A stretch of DNA of 64,000 bases from Mikania micrantha (taxonomy: Eukaryota; Streptophyta; Magnoliopsida; Asterales; Asteraceae): NCBI GenBank assembly GCA_009363875.1, contig CM018694.1, positions 2,976,001-3,040,000 on the forward strand, written 5' to 3'. How positions within the stretch are numbered: position 1 is the stretch's first letter; every line of letters begins with the position of its first letter. Positions 32,901 through 44,879 of the stretch are shown here, piece after piece. A program made the translations under genes and the position numbers. Below the pieces are notes generated by a model. It saw only the letters and a list, made by a program, of their open reading frames with translations. It was not told the origin of the DNA and did no database searches.

Positions 32901-35900
32901 GAGGATGAACACAAACCTTACCCCTATTCCGGTTGGGATAGAGAGGCTACTCCGAAGGAATCCACGACTCAAAATTATCCCAACGCTTTTAACGTTATTT
33001 TCACAAAATAAGTAAAATAACATAGTCCAATTTTACTTTTCCTCCTAAGGGCCCTCATGTATGTACATTATATATGTGCACCGCAAAAGGAGCGTATAAC
33101 TAGAATCCATATAACCAATTAATCTAGTTAAAGGTAAGTATGTTTATGTCTTTGTGTATGTCTGTATCATCGCCTATGTATGTATGCAGGTCTGTGTATG
33201 TATGATCTAATTTACATGTGTGTACCTTTGTTAGATTTCCGCTAATAGTATGTGGATGAGATGTGGGGTAGAGAATGGGTGGAAGAGACTTTTTTTGTGA
33301 TTTTTTGGGAAAGTGTGTGTAATCTTGCCAAAGCTTAATAAACTGTTCATGCCACAACCTGATGACATTTCAATTTGTGACAGACCTTAAAGATATAGCC
33401 ACTAATATGCCTTTTAAAAAATTTTATAAATCTGATTATGTAATTTAACCGTTAAGCATCAAAATACTTTAATTGTTTAAGAACCTGATGGCATTTCAAT
33501 TTGTGACTCTTCCATATTGTAAGTCATTTTAATATGATTATGCATGTATGTGTATGTCTGTTTGTAAAATAACAGTCCTAACTTTCTATTACAAAGTTAG
33601 GTCAATTATATATGGCCTTTCAAACATCTTAATGTTTACAAAATTTTACAGTAGGCCATCAATTATACATTTTCATTAAACTGGGAGTGTGAATGTAATA
33701 TTATAATTAAAACACAAAGGAGTGAATTAACATGAATAACAATATTATGTACCACATTTCATTTTGGGCTGAACGATCCATATTCGTGAAAATTTACCCA
33801 GTATATTCCCACTATTCAGTAGGGTCTCGGGGGAAGGATGAACACAAACCTTACCCATATCTAAGTTGGGATAGAGAGGCTGCTCCGAATGAGTCCCCGA
33901 CTCAAAATTATCCCAACGCTTTTAATGTTATTTTCACAAAATATGTAAAATAAAGTAGTCCAATTTTACTCTTTCCCCCTAAGGGCCCACACGTATGTAC
34001 CTTACATATGTGCACCACGAATGGAGCGTATAACTAGAATCCATATAACCAATTAATCTAATTAAAGGTAAGTATGTTTATGTCTTTGTGTATGTGTGTA
34101 TCTTTGCCTATGTATGTATGCAGGTTTGTGTGTGTACGATCTAATTTATATGTGTGTACATTTGTTAGATTTCCGCTAATACTATTGGTATGAGGCACGA
34201 GGTAGAGAATGGGTGGAAAGACATTTTTTTGTGTTTTTTTGGGAAAGTGTGTGTAATCTTGCCAAAGCTTAATAAACTGTTCATGCCACAACCTAATGAC
34301 ATTTCAATTTGTGACATACCTTAAAGATATAGCCACTAATATGCCTTTTATAAAGGTTTAAAAATCTGATTATGTAGTTTAATTGTTAAGCATCCGAATA
34401 CTTTAATTGTTTAAGAACCTGATGGCGTTTCAATTTGTGACTCTTGCATATTGTAAGTCATTTTAATCTGATTATGCATGTATGTGTATGTTTGTTTGTA
34501 AAATAATAGTCCTCACTTTCTATTACAAAGTTAGGTCAATTTTATATGGCCTTTCAAACATCTTAATGTTTACAAAATTTTATAGTAGGCCATTAATTAG
34601 AAATTTTCATTAAATTGGGAGTGTGAATGTAATACTATAATTAAAACACAAAGGAGTGAATTAACATGAATAACAATATTATGTACCACATTTCATTTTA
34701 CGGTGAATGATCCATATTTGTGAAAATTTACCCAGTATATTCCCACTATTCTGTAGGGTTTCGGGGGAAGAATGAACACAAACCTTACCCATATCCCAGT
34801 TTGGATAGAGAGGCTGCTCCGAAGGAGTCCCCGACTCAAAATTATCCCAACGCTTTTAATGTTATTTTCACAAAATAAGTAAAATAACGTAGTCTGATTT
34901 TACTTTTTCCCCCTAAGGGCCCACACGTATGTACATTATATATGTGCACCGCAAATGGAGCGTAAAACTGGAATCTATATAACTAATTAATCTAATTAAA
35001 GGTAAGTATGTTTATGTCTTTGTGTATGTGTGTATCTTTGCCTATGTACGTATGCAGGTCTGTGTATGTATGATCTAATTTACATGTGTGTACCTTTATT
35101 AGATTTCCGCTAATACTATGGGGATGAGGCATGGGGTAGAGAATGGGTGGAAGAGATTTTTTTGTGATTTTTTGAGAAAGTGTGTGTAATCTTGCCAAAG
35201 CTTAATAAACTGTTCATGCCACAACCTGATGACATTTCAATTTGTGACGGACCTTAAAGATATATACACTAATATGCCTTTTATAAAGGTTTATAAATCT
35301 GATTATGTAGTTTAACTGTTAAGCATCCGAATACTTTAATTGTTTTAGAACCTGATGGCATTTCAATTTGTGACTCTTGCATATTGTAAGTCATTTTAAT
35401 TTGATTATGCATGTATGTGTATGTCTGTTTGTAAAATAATAGTCCTCACTTTCTATTACAAAGTTAGGTCAATTATATATGGGCTTTCAAACATCTTAAT
35501 GTTTACAAATTTTTATAATAGGCCATTAATTATACATTTTCATTAAACTGGGAGTGTGAATGTAATATTATAATTAAAACCCAAAGGTGTGAATTAACAT
35601 GAATAACAATATTATGTACCACATTTCATTTCGGGCTGAATGATCCATATTTGTGAAAATTTACCCAGTATATTCCCAATATTCAGTAGGCTCTTGGGGG
35701 AAGGATGAACACAAACCTTACCCCTATCCCAGGTGGGATAGAGAGGCTGCTCCGAAGGAGTCCCCGACTGAAAATTATCCCAACGCTTTTAACGTTATTT
35801 TCAAAAAATAAGTAAAATAACGTAGTCCAATTTTACTTTTCTCCCCTAAGGGCCCTCACGTATGTACATTATATATGTGCACCGCAAATGGAGCGTATAA

Positions 35901-36582
35901 TTAGAATCCATATTACCAATTAATCTAATTAAAGGTAAGTATGTTTATGTCTTTGTGTATGTCTGTATCATCGCCTATGTATGTATGCAGGTCTGTGTAT
36001 GTATGTTCTAATTTATATGTGTGTACCTTTGTTAGATTTCCCTAATACTATGGGAATGAGGCATGGGGTAGAGAATAGGTGGAAGAGACTTTTTTTGTGA
36101 TTTTTTGGGAAAGTGTGTGTAATCTTGCCAAAGCTTAATAAACTGTTCATGCCTGACATTTCAATTTGTGACAGACCTTAAAGATATAGCCACTAATATG
36201 CCTTTTATAAAGGTTTATAGATTTGATTATGTAGTTTAACTGTTAAGCATCTGAATAATTTAATTGTTTAAGTACCCGATGGCATTTGAATTTTTGACTC
36301 TTGCATATTGTAAGTCAGTTTAATATGATTATGCATGTATGTGTATGTTTGTTTGTAAAATAATAGTCCTCACTTTGTATTACAAAGTTAGGTCAATTAT
36401 ATATGGCCTTTCAAACATCTTAATGTTTACAGAATTTTACAGTACGCCATTTATTATACATTTTCATTAAAATTGGGAGTGTGAATGTAATATTATAATT
36501 AAAACACAAAGGATGAATTAACATGAATAACAATATTATGTACCACATTTCATTTTGGGCTGAATGATCCGTATTTGTGAGA
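29975..36582 (+). repeat. 933-bp tandem array, about seven units
   Basis: The marker TTACCCAGTA(T/A)ATTCCCA occurs at 30061, 30994, 31928, 32862, 33794, 34728 and 35661, spacings 932-934 bp; an eighth copy starts but is cut at about 36582. Each unit holds a reverse-oriented LINE/SINE-like tail (ACAAACCTTACCCCTATCCC, AGAGAGGCTGCT), a TATGT-rich segment after GGTAAGTATG, and AT-rich filler with CTGATGGCATTTCAATTTGTG twice. Units differ by scattered substitutions. On the reverse strand four units keep a similar 68-85-codon ORF (MWHEQFIKLWQDYT...), probably by chance. The array starts 80 bp from a related tail, which suggests origin by amplification of a transposon-flank segment. Confidence 0.93.
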
Positions 36583-37249
36583 GAGTATAGCTTGACACAA
36601 CCATCATGCACCGAATTACCTGCACCAATGTCCCCTTCATACACATACCACAACTATCCTGCCATAGTAATCCTCAAACTGTTTAAGCATTAAATTAAAG
36701 TTTATGTAGTTTAACTATTTAAGTATTTAAAAAAAGACAGATCCGTATTTCTTCCCTACCTGCTATGTTTATGTGTATGCATTTTAGTGCAGTTCTGTCC
36801 TACCTGCTATGTTATATGTCTGTATAAAAATACGCTTTCATGCACTGGTTTTGTATGTGTATTCAGTATATGAGGTTGCTTGCTATTTCATTAGTGTATA
36901 TTAAAACGTAGATTTCCATTTTTAAAAACTAATTAGATGTATATGTAGATGTGTAAAGGTTTTGAGATATCTAATTTTTTGGTTCAAACTTTGCATTACG
37001 TATCTTATAACTGTACATATAGTTAAAAGATTTCGACAGGTCATAAAGTTGTATGTATGGATTGCTAAAACTGATAAATAAACACGGAAAATATTATATA
37101 TCTATATCTATATTATAATTGATTGATATCCACAGCAGGCATCCACCAGGCTCGCATAAGTGCTGCACCAGGCCACATCATGCCGCTATCCTGGCTGCAG
37201 GCTTCAGCAGGCCACCAATTCTAGGCTGCATTAGGGTTGCATCAAACCA
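36583..37249. other. unclassified DNA with a short AGGC-rich block
   Basis: AT-rich non-coding DNA. From 37133 to 37249 the composition changes: GCAGGC, CACCAGGC and GCACCAGGCC motifs repeat before the Athila LTR begins. No gene or clear element. Confidence 0.4.
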
Positions 37250-37479
37250 TGATGGGAGGTGAATGTAATGAACCTAATATGTTTTAATGGGCTGATATTG
37301 ATGTGTTATATGTGTTTAATTCCCTTGCTATAGATAACTATGCGATTCGGTTGCATTTGAGGTTAAAAATGAAGAACCGAAGAAATTGAAGAAAAATTAA
37401 GGCAAGGGATGATAATATGAAGATTCTAGATGATTGAGGATAGAGAAACGAAGATTTCGATTCAAACTAGAGGCGAAAC
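37250..37479 (+). repeat. 5' LTR fragment of the Athila-type element
   Basis: Matches 54472-54700 (TGATGGGAGGTGAATGTAATG, TGCGATTCGGTTGCATTT, GAAACGAAGATTTCG), with few differences, up to CTAGAGGCGAAA. It then switches abruptly to unrelated sequence, so most of this LTR is deleted or replaced. Confidence 0.85.
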
Positions 37480-39163
37480 AATTCAAATTTGTTTAATTCT
37501 CTGCGTATACTTACTTATCGACCTGATTGTTATACCTTTAAACAATTCAAATTTGTTTTCTTGGTTTTGATTAAGATTTGGACAATCTCTGCGTATATGA
37601 AAATATCGATCTGATTGTTAAAAGCTTAATCTTAAATTATTGTTTCGTTCATTTTCTGGATCATCTGAGCATACGAAAGTATCAACCTTGATTCCAAGAT
37701 TTTGAACAAATTCAATTTGTTTTACATTTTGTAGTTTTCAAAAAGATATTCTGTTTTGTTTTTGCATGATCAAGCTAGTTAAAATTGAAGTAAATTGTTT
37801 CAAGGACATTATTGTTTGTTTAATTATTCACAAAACGGGGATGTGTTCAAGTAAATGGAAAACATAAAGTATTTGATGGTTTTGTTTTCATTTAATATCT
37901 TAACTAAGTAATTAAATTTAAAGAGGATTTATAAACTAACAATCATCTTTGAATTGTAATTTGCTGATAAATATATTCATTAATTCAATCAGGTGTGTTG
38001 ATGATTGTAATACAATATGATCTCATGTCTGGATTTTTCTCAAACAAAAATATGTGATTGTTTCAGTTAGTTTTATATTTCATAGTTAGGTTTAGTTCAT
38101 TTGTAGTGTGTTTGTTCTAAAATTGAAAAATACAAAAAGATTTTTGGTTTTATCTGATGTTAAATCAATAATTTTTGATTATTTGTTTTGACTTTGAAAA
38201 ATTAAACATTGGTTTGCTTAAAATTTTAAATAAAATTGAATTTCAAAAGGTTTGCTTGGAGGTTCGCCTGATAGGTTTGTGAGTGGGTTCGTTTAAAAGG
38301 TTCGTCCAACAGGTTTGGTCATAGGTTTGTTCAATAGGTTTTTGGACATGTTCGTCCAACAGGTTTTGTTGAAGGTTCGTTTGAGAGATTTTGGACAAGT
38401 TCGTTCAAAAGGTTGGTCAAAGGTTCGTTCAACAGGTTGGTCAAAAGTTCGTTCAAAAGGTTTGTTCACAGGTTCGTATAAATACAGAGGTTCGTGAACA
38501 AGCTTCGTCACTTTCCTCAGAACCACTTTCACGAACCTTTGAGTTTGATTTTGATTTTTTCGATTTTGGATCATTCAGTGTATTTGCCATACATCATTAG
38601 TTTCAGAATTGTCTTGTGATTCTAAATAGGTAAACATATTTGAGTTTGACCGGCTAGATTTGTAGATATATCGAATTTGAGTTCTAGTTAGTCGAACCTG
38701 TTGTTTTGGGAATAAAACCTGTTTAAATCTAAATTTTGGGAAAATTTTCCTCATTAATATTGATCAACTGTGAATGGCGAACATTTGGATATAAATTGTT
38801 CGATCTAATTCATAGTTTTGAAATTTTGATTTGAAACTGGATTAGGTTCGTATATATGAACACAGGTTCGCTGAAATTTAAAAAAAGGTTCGTTTGAAAT
38901 TTAAAGGTTCGGGCCGAACCTCTTTATACTATTGAACCGAACCTTATATGGTCAAGGGTTCGTTTGACCATAAGGTTCGTGGCATGTTCAAGGTTCGTTC
39001 ATTTATAGGTTCGTTAGTTTAAACAGGTTTGTCTTATAAACAGGTTCGTCTAGTCTAGGTTCGGCATAGGGAGGGTTCGTTGGTTTCTATACCTAGAAAT
39101 TTTTTGTTTTTTTTACTTTTGATTTTTTAATTTTTTAATTGTTGTTTGTTCTGATTGTAGAAA
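37480..39163 (+). other. leader-like region of the extra-ORF element
   Basis: AT-rich non-coding DNA with repeated CAATTCAAATTTGTTT and CTGCGTATA..TATCGA(C/T)CTGATTGTTA phrases (37480-37690), followed by a GGTTCG-rich part (38255-39085). It leads straight into the ORF at 39164 and looks like the untranslated leader of the element whose 3' LTR is at 42741. That element's own 5' LTR is not found. Confidence 0.45.
38255..39085 (+). repeat. dispersed GGTTCG motif cluster
   Basis: About 18 forward GGTTCG copies, most within (A/G/C)AGGTTCGT, plus several GTTCGTCCAACAGG and a palindromic GGTTCGGGCCGAACC, in about 830 bp. Chance expectation for a hexamer is about 0.2 per strand. The same motif recurs in the 3' LTR (42825-42925). 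Confidence 0.85.
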
Positions 39164-42100
39164 TGGAAACTCTCACATTTGGGGATAAACACAACCTCTG
39201 TGCTTATTTGGATCCTACGACAAAGAGCGGTAAGGAATTTCGCCCGATGATTGAATTCTTAATACTGTCAAGGATTTATTATGCGATCTCCAACTCTTGT
39301 CACATATACAGATCACATATTCAGAGTTTCTGGGATTCAGCTAGGTTGATTACAGTTGATGAGGATTATGTGATTGAGGCTAATGTGCTTGGACAAGCCA
39401 TTAGAATTACTGAAGCTGATATAAGGAGGGTTTTACAGTTTGGAGGTGAACCTGAAGGAATGACTCTTATTCCTGAGAGGTGCATTAAGGGATGTTTTAT
39501 GAGGATTAGATACTTTGGTGTCTACAGTGAATACTCTATCAAGAAGGGCAAGTTACCTTTGTAGTACAAGCTATTAGGTCATGTACTTTTGCATTGTCTT
39601 AGCATGAGGAAGGGTACATTTGATGAATTGAGAGATATGATGAGGTTTGCCATGGTGGCACTGATTTTGAACAAACCGTTCAACTTTTCTGCAATGATCT
39701 TCAGATATATGTCAGAAAACATAACCAAGGCTAAAGACAGATTTTATATGTATCCAAGATTTATTCAGATGCTGATTGATGAAAGGTTTCCTGAATAGAA
39801 CTTGCCTAGAGTTGCTTCTGATCTTATCAAGCTAAAGCACATGACTGATTCCAGTCTTGGTCAAGTCAAGATTTATCAGAAAAGTACTGATGAGATTATG
39901 ATAAAAGACTTGGTGGGACATTGTGCTAGAGCCAATTATATTGCTCCTTTGAATGATGCTTGGAGGAATGAAGATTCAAACTCAGATAATGAACAGTTGG
40001 GTGATAATGATGATGATCAACAACCACCACCTCCTCCTCCTAATTCACAAGCAAGGCAATCTCAAGCTCAATCTTCACAGACACATCAACAAACATCAGA
40101 TCCAGTTCAAGAGACTCCTAATGTAACTCCTACTACACTGGTTCCTCTTCAAGTGATATATCCAGTTCAATAGGATACTCAAAGACAAGAAGATGCTACT
40201 TCTTCTTCAACACATGTTGATGCTGAAGATGTTGGAGCTGATGCTGAAGATGAAGAATCTACTGAGTCTGAGATGGAGACAGTTCAGCTTGGAAACAGAA
40301 TGGTTAGAAGACTGAAGAAAAGGCCAGTACAACAACATAATGAAGATGAAAAGGAAGAGGTGAATGATCCATATTTTACTGTTGATGAGCTTGAGTCATC
40401 AAGGCCTAAGAAGAAGAAGAGAATGGCCAAGGTCCCTAAGAAGAAAAAGACAATGACTCCCAGGATTATTGTTTCTTCTCCTGTGGCTGTTTCTTCTACA
40501 TCTGCTTCTATTCCTGTTTCTGTATCTATTTCAGTTGCTGCAACAGTTCAAGAAGCTGCTTCTACTTCTCAAGCTTATGTTCATACAGAGACTTTCATGC
40601 TTAATCCTGAGTTTGTAAAAGTTGCATCATTCATGCCTTCGTTTGTGAATGCTACAAGAGTTACAACATCATTTCAGGAAGCTTCTACTTTCAGAGGTGA
40701 TTCATTATTTGAAGGATTGGATGATTTAGAATTGAACTTCTCACTGGGATATGATGATTCTCAGTTAAGAAGACGGGTTTCTATTTTGTCACAAGAGTTT
40801 GACAAGTACAGGAAACAAAAAGATAAAGCTGAAACTGAACAACCATCTTCTTCAAGTCAAAGTGATATAGATGTGATAAAAGGTCATATTTCTCAATTGC
40901 TGAAGTGGAGAGAAGAGGATTTGCTTGAAAAGAAGTTAATGAATGAGAGAATTACATCATTGGAGACATTGACTGTGAAGCAGAGTGCTAAGATTGCTGA
41001 GTTAAAGAAAGAGAATCAAGTGTTGAAGCTAAAGATGAATGATATTCAAGTCAAAGACACTCAAACTGAAGCTACTGGGGCTAGTGCTGATCCAGTGTTT
41101 GTTAACATTGATGATGAAGAAGAAGAAGAGAAGGTTGACTATGAAGATTCAGATGTTGATGAACATCCAAGCTTTAATGCTTATCATGATGATGATGAAG
41201 ATGATGATGGTGATTTGACGGGTGTTGGAAGTTCAAGTGGTTTGAATTCCATAACTGGTGCTATAGTGATTTACAATCCTTCTGGGATTTCATTTGATGT
41301 TAACCCTATTTCATCTGTTCCTTCTGATAAGGCTAAGGACATTGAAGATGTAGATATTGAAGACTTGACAGATTTGGAATATCCAAAGCAAGTGATTGAT
41401 AGTTCATTGCCTACTTTTGTAGAGTTGTTTAAACAAAATGCTGATGTACATTTGCAAAATATGATTGGTGAATTGACTGAATATAAAGAATTGGAGGAAG
41501 GAGAGATTGATGGTGGTTATTCAAAGAAAGAGTTAGCTGAGTTGTTGGGAGTAAAAGTAAATGATTTGCAGAATGCAAATGACTCTTGAAAGATGGTGAT
41601 TGGAGAATCAGATCAGACAATTGATTTTGAACAAGATGATCATGTTGATGAGAATTTGTATAACTTGCAAACTTTGAAAAAGATCTTTGATATTGAAGTC
41701 CAGAGAAGAGTTCTAAAGACAACAGTTGATCCTATGAAAGAAAAGACTTATATGGGTATGTGGAGAGAAAGTCTAGATGAACACAAGTACATTATTGATC
41801 ACTTAATGATTTTCAAGCAAATGGTTGAAGTAATTGAAGAAAAAGTTCAAGAAGACCAAGCTAGACAATTCTAAGATTCAAGATTGGATCTAAGTCAAAG
41901 ATGGAAGGGAGAATTGTAAGCTATGGTTACTTTCACAATATTCCTGGAAGCTTGAAGAACAGAGGATGTTATGTTGTCAAGAGGACTGATGGTTGTTAAT
42001 ATTTTGGAAAGGCATTTGACATTATGTCATTACATTCTTTTGAATGTATGCAGTAATCAAGGTTGAGGATAATAAAGCCTATTAAGACAGAGCAGAATGA

Positions 42101-42695
42101 AAAATTTGAGAAGATGTTAAAGAAAGAAGCTAAGACTGGCTGGAATTCGTTGGTACCTCAATTTTCTGTGTTGAAGAAAAATTCTTATGTTTATCCAAAA
42201 CCTAAAGTTTATACAAGACCAAGGTTGAGAAGAATAGAATAGAATTGAAATCCTTATTTCAAATTCTGGTTTTATGATGAAAGAATATCTGAAGCAGTCA
42301 TTCTATTGAGAAAAGATGATCAGTGGAGGGTGATCAGGTTGTTGGATCCTGTTTGGTTGGTGAACTGTTCAAAACAAGACATTGATTTACTGAATGAAGT
42401 TGAAATCTTTGCAAATGAAGGGTTTCATGATGTTGGTATTAGTTACAAAGATATGGCTGTTCAATTTCAAACGATAGCTCGGATGTGTTATACTTTGGGA
42501 ATACACTCTGGATGCAAATGGGAGGATGTCAATTATTTGTATGTTGAGTTGATGAAGTTGCAGAAAGAGATAGATGATAGAGATGCAAAGTTGGAAGCTG
42601 AAAGACTATCAAAGATTCTAAAGTTTGTTGTTATTCATGCTACAGATAATGTTTGTGAAGATCAGACAACAAGTGGAGCTCATAGTGCAGATTGA
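39164..42695 (+). pseudogene. non-canonical retrotransposon ORF (Asteraceae-type extra ORF), broken
   Basis: From ATG 39164 one frame runs to 41874, interrupted only by TAG 39562, TAG 39796, TAG 40171 and TGA 41587, closing at TAA 41872. After frameshifts, coding-like sequence resumes at 42306-42695. N-terminal part (about 240 codons): METLTFGDKHNLCAYLDP, SFWDSARLI, IRITEADIRRVLQFGG and FNFSAMIFRYM. I remember this pattern as a family fused behind copia pol or free-standing in Asteraceae gene sets, sometimes mis-annotated as longin-like. The middle is Gln/Pro-rich, then comes a basic KKKKR / PKKKKT cluster (about 40406-40452, a possible nuclear signal), a Leu-heptad coiled coil (about 40920-41050) and acidic DDEEEEE tracts. 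It has no protease, RT or integrase domain. It sits just before a polypurine tract and LTR. Function unknown. Confidence 0.72.
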
Positions 42696-42729
42696 AGACA
42701 AAGACTTTGAAGATTTTGAAGCAACTATT

Positions 42730-42738
42730 AAGGGGGAG
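42730..42738 (+). other. polypurine tract before 3' LTR
   Basis: AAGGGGGAG, two bases before the TGTTAGGACA LTR start. It is very similar to the canonical purine tract of plant copia elements. Confidence 0.75.
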
Positions 42739-42740
42739 TT

Positions 42741-43193
42741 TGTTAGGACATTATGTAATAGTTTGCTTTTCAAAATGTATATTTTAGTAGAGGTTTGTCT
42801 AAGGGTCGTCTGGCCCACGAACCTAAGCAGGTTCGGCGAACCTAGTTTGTGTCTTGTACAGGTTCATCCAGCGAACCTCAAGGTTCGGCTAGCGAACCTA
42901 TGGGTTCGGGTAGGTTCGTTTGAACATTTTGTATATATAGTAGGTTTGTCTAAAGGTTTGTCACTTCTTGAGTTTTTGTGTGTGTTAGACAGATCTGATA
43001 GAGAGAGTTTCTCTGTGTGAGATTATAAGAACCGTGTGTTCTTGTTCATTTCATTGTAATCAGATTATTATATTCAATGAAATGATGTTTTTATAAATGA
43101 TTGTTTGTCTTTGATTCATATAGATCAAATCTAGATTCCACATAGATTTGATTGTTAATAGGATTCCGTTGATTGATCGAGAGCTAATCTACA
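42741..43193 (+). repeat. 3' LTR of the extra-ORF element
   Basis: 453 bp from TGTTAGGACA to AATCTACA, in the expected position after a purine tract. It carries a TATATATAG box (42933-42941), a CT/GAGA leader-like run, and poly(A)-like AATGAAATGATG sequence. It contains GGTTCG/CGAACC motifs, including GGTTCGGCGAACC. Athila coding sequence resumes immediately after it. The 5' partner LTR was not found. Confidence 0.7.
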
Positions 43194-44879
43194 AAGAAAC
43201 CGGTGGTTATTTATTATGCAAGCAAGACCTTCTCAGATGCACAATTGAATTATACAACAACCGAGAAGGAGTTGCTTGCTGTTGTCTATGCTTTAGACAA
43301 GTTCTGTTCATACATATGGGGTAGTCATGTGATTGTTTACACTGACCAATCTGCAGTGCTATCTCATGGAGAAAAAAGATGCCAAACCAAGATTGATTAG
43401 ATGGGTCCTTTTGCTGCAGGAATTTGACTTGGAAATCCGGGATAAGAAAGGATGTGAGAATGTGGTTGCTGACCATTTGTCTCGGATCATGTTAGAAGAG
43501 GAGGATGTGTCGCCGGACATCAATGACCAATTTCCTGATGAATATCTTATGTCTGTTTCCGTCGATCCTTGGTATGCTAATTTTGCAAACTACTTGGCTG
43601 CAGGTACACTTCCTGAAGACTGGAGCAGGAAAAGGAAACAACAGTTTTATTCGCAAGTCAAGCACTACTTTTGGGATGAACCAAATCTATTCAAGATAGG
43701 TGCTGATCAGCACATTAGGATATGTGTGCCGGAAGAAGAGTTTCAGGATGCGCTGAAGCATGCACATACATATGCATGCGGTGGTTACTTCAGTGGCCAA
43801 AACACGGGTTATAGAGTACGGAATGCTGGTTTTTATTGGCCCACTTTGTTTTAAGATGCAAATGAGTTTGTCAAAAACTATGTTAATTGTCAAAAAGTGG
43901 GTGGGATCTCTAAGAGAAACGAGATGCCCTTGGGACCGATTTTCGTAGTTGACATATTTGACGTTTGGGGAATTGATTTTATGGGCCCGTTTCCAAACTC
44001 GTCGGGTTATTTGTATATTTTGGTGGCTGTGGATTACGTTTCCAAATGGGTGGAAGCAATAGCCACCAAAACCAATGACCATTCGGTGGTGTGCAAGTTT
44101 TTCAACACAAATATATTTTCAAGGTTTGGAATCCCTCAGGTGATCATAAGTGACGGGGGTCTCATTTGAAAAATTTTCATTTTGGCAAACTTCTTAAACG
44201 GTTTGGAGTTGATCACCGAATTGCTACACCATACCCTCCGCAGACAAGCGGACAGGTGGAAGTGTCCAATAGGCAGATTAAAGAAATTATGCAGAAAACT
44301 GTGCGAGCCGACCGTAAGGATTGGTCATCCAAGTTGGATGATGCCTTGTGGGCATACGGCACAACTTTCAAAACACCTATTGGCACAACACCTTATCGTC
44401 TGGTATATGGCAAGGAGTGCCATTTGCCAATGGAATTAGCACATTGTGCGTTATGGGCTATCAAACAAGTTAACATTGACTATGCTACTGCAGGTGTTTT
44501 AAGGAAGCTGAAGTTGAATGAGCTAGAAGAACTACGGAATGAAGCGCATGACTGTGCTTCTGCCTACAAGGACAAGATGAAGCAAGTCCATGATGCAAAG
44601 CTCAAATGCAAAGAGTTTGAGGAAGGTCAAAAGGCATGGCTATTTAATTCGAGTTTGAAATTGTTTCCAGGAAAGTTGAAGAGCAAATGGCTTGGACCAT
44701 TTGTTATTGTAAGAGTGGGAAACTCAGGCGAGTTTGAAATTGAGAACTTGAAGGATCAGACAAGACAAGTGGTGAATGGATACCGGTTGAAGCCATATCT
44801 GGATGGCTTTGATTTGAATACGCGTGTTATCGAAAGGGTGAACTTGCTTCAAGTTTCATCCGATGATACGATCGTCTGA
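43194..44879 (+). pseudogene. Athila-type RNase H and integrase
   Basis: RNase H: VVIYYASKTFSDAQLNYTT (43205-43262), ELLAVVYALDKF, and after a frameshift near 43370 AKPRLIRWVLLLQEFDLEI and VVADHLSRI. Integrase: an HAHTYACGGYFSGQ zinc-finger region in which the first Cys of the CxxC pair is lost (NYVNCQK), then GIDFMGPFP, VAVDYVSKWVEAIATKT, FSRFGIPQVIISDGG and, after a frameshift near 44165, YPPQTSGQVEVSNRQIKEIM. The C-terminal part (44300-44879) is open and ends KPYLDGFDLNTRVI. Stops at 43852 and 44167. RT and everything upstream are absent, so the element cannot move by itself. Confidence 0.88.

Noticed and set aside
32168..35198. Reverse-strand ORFs of 68-85 codons (MWHEQFIKLWQDYT...) repeated in four array units
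   Set aside because: Same tandem DNA copied; other units have it broken, and the protein is low complexity with no domain.
38293..38574. Reverse-strand ORF with TFDQPVERT-like repeats
   Set aside because: It is only the translation of the GGTTCG repeat cluster.
38255..39085. GGTTCG copies as tRNA gene B boxes
   Set aside because: No A box, no cloverleaf arms and no regular spacing were visible.
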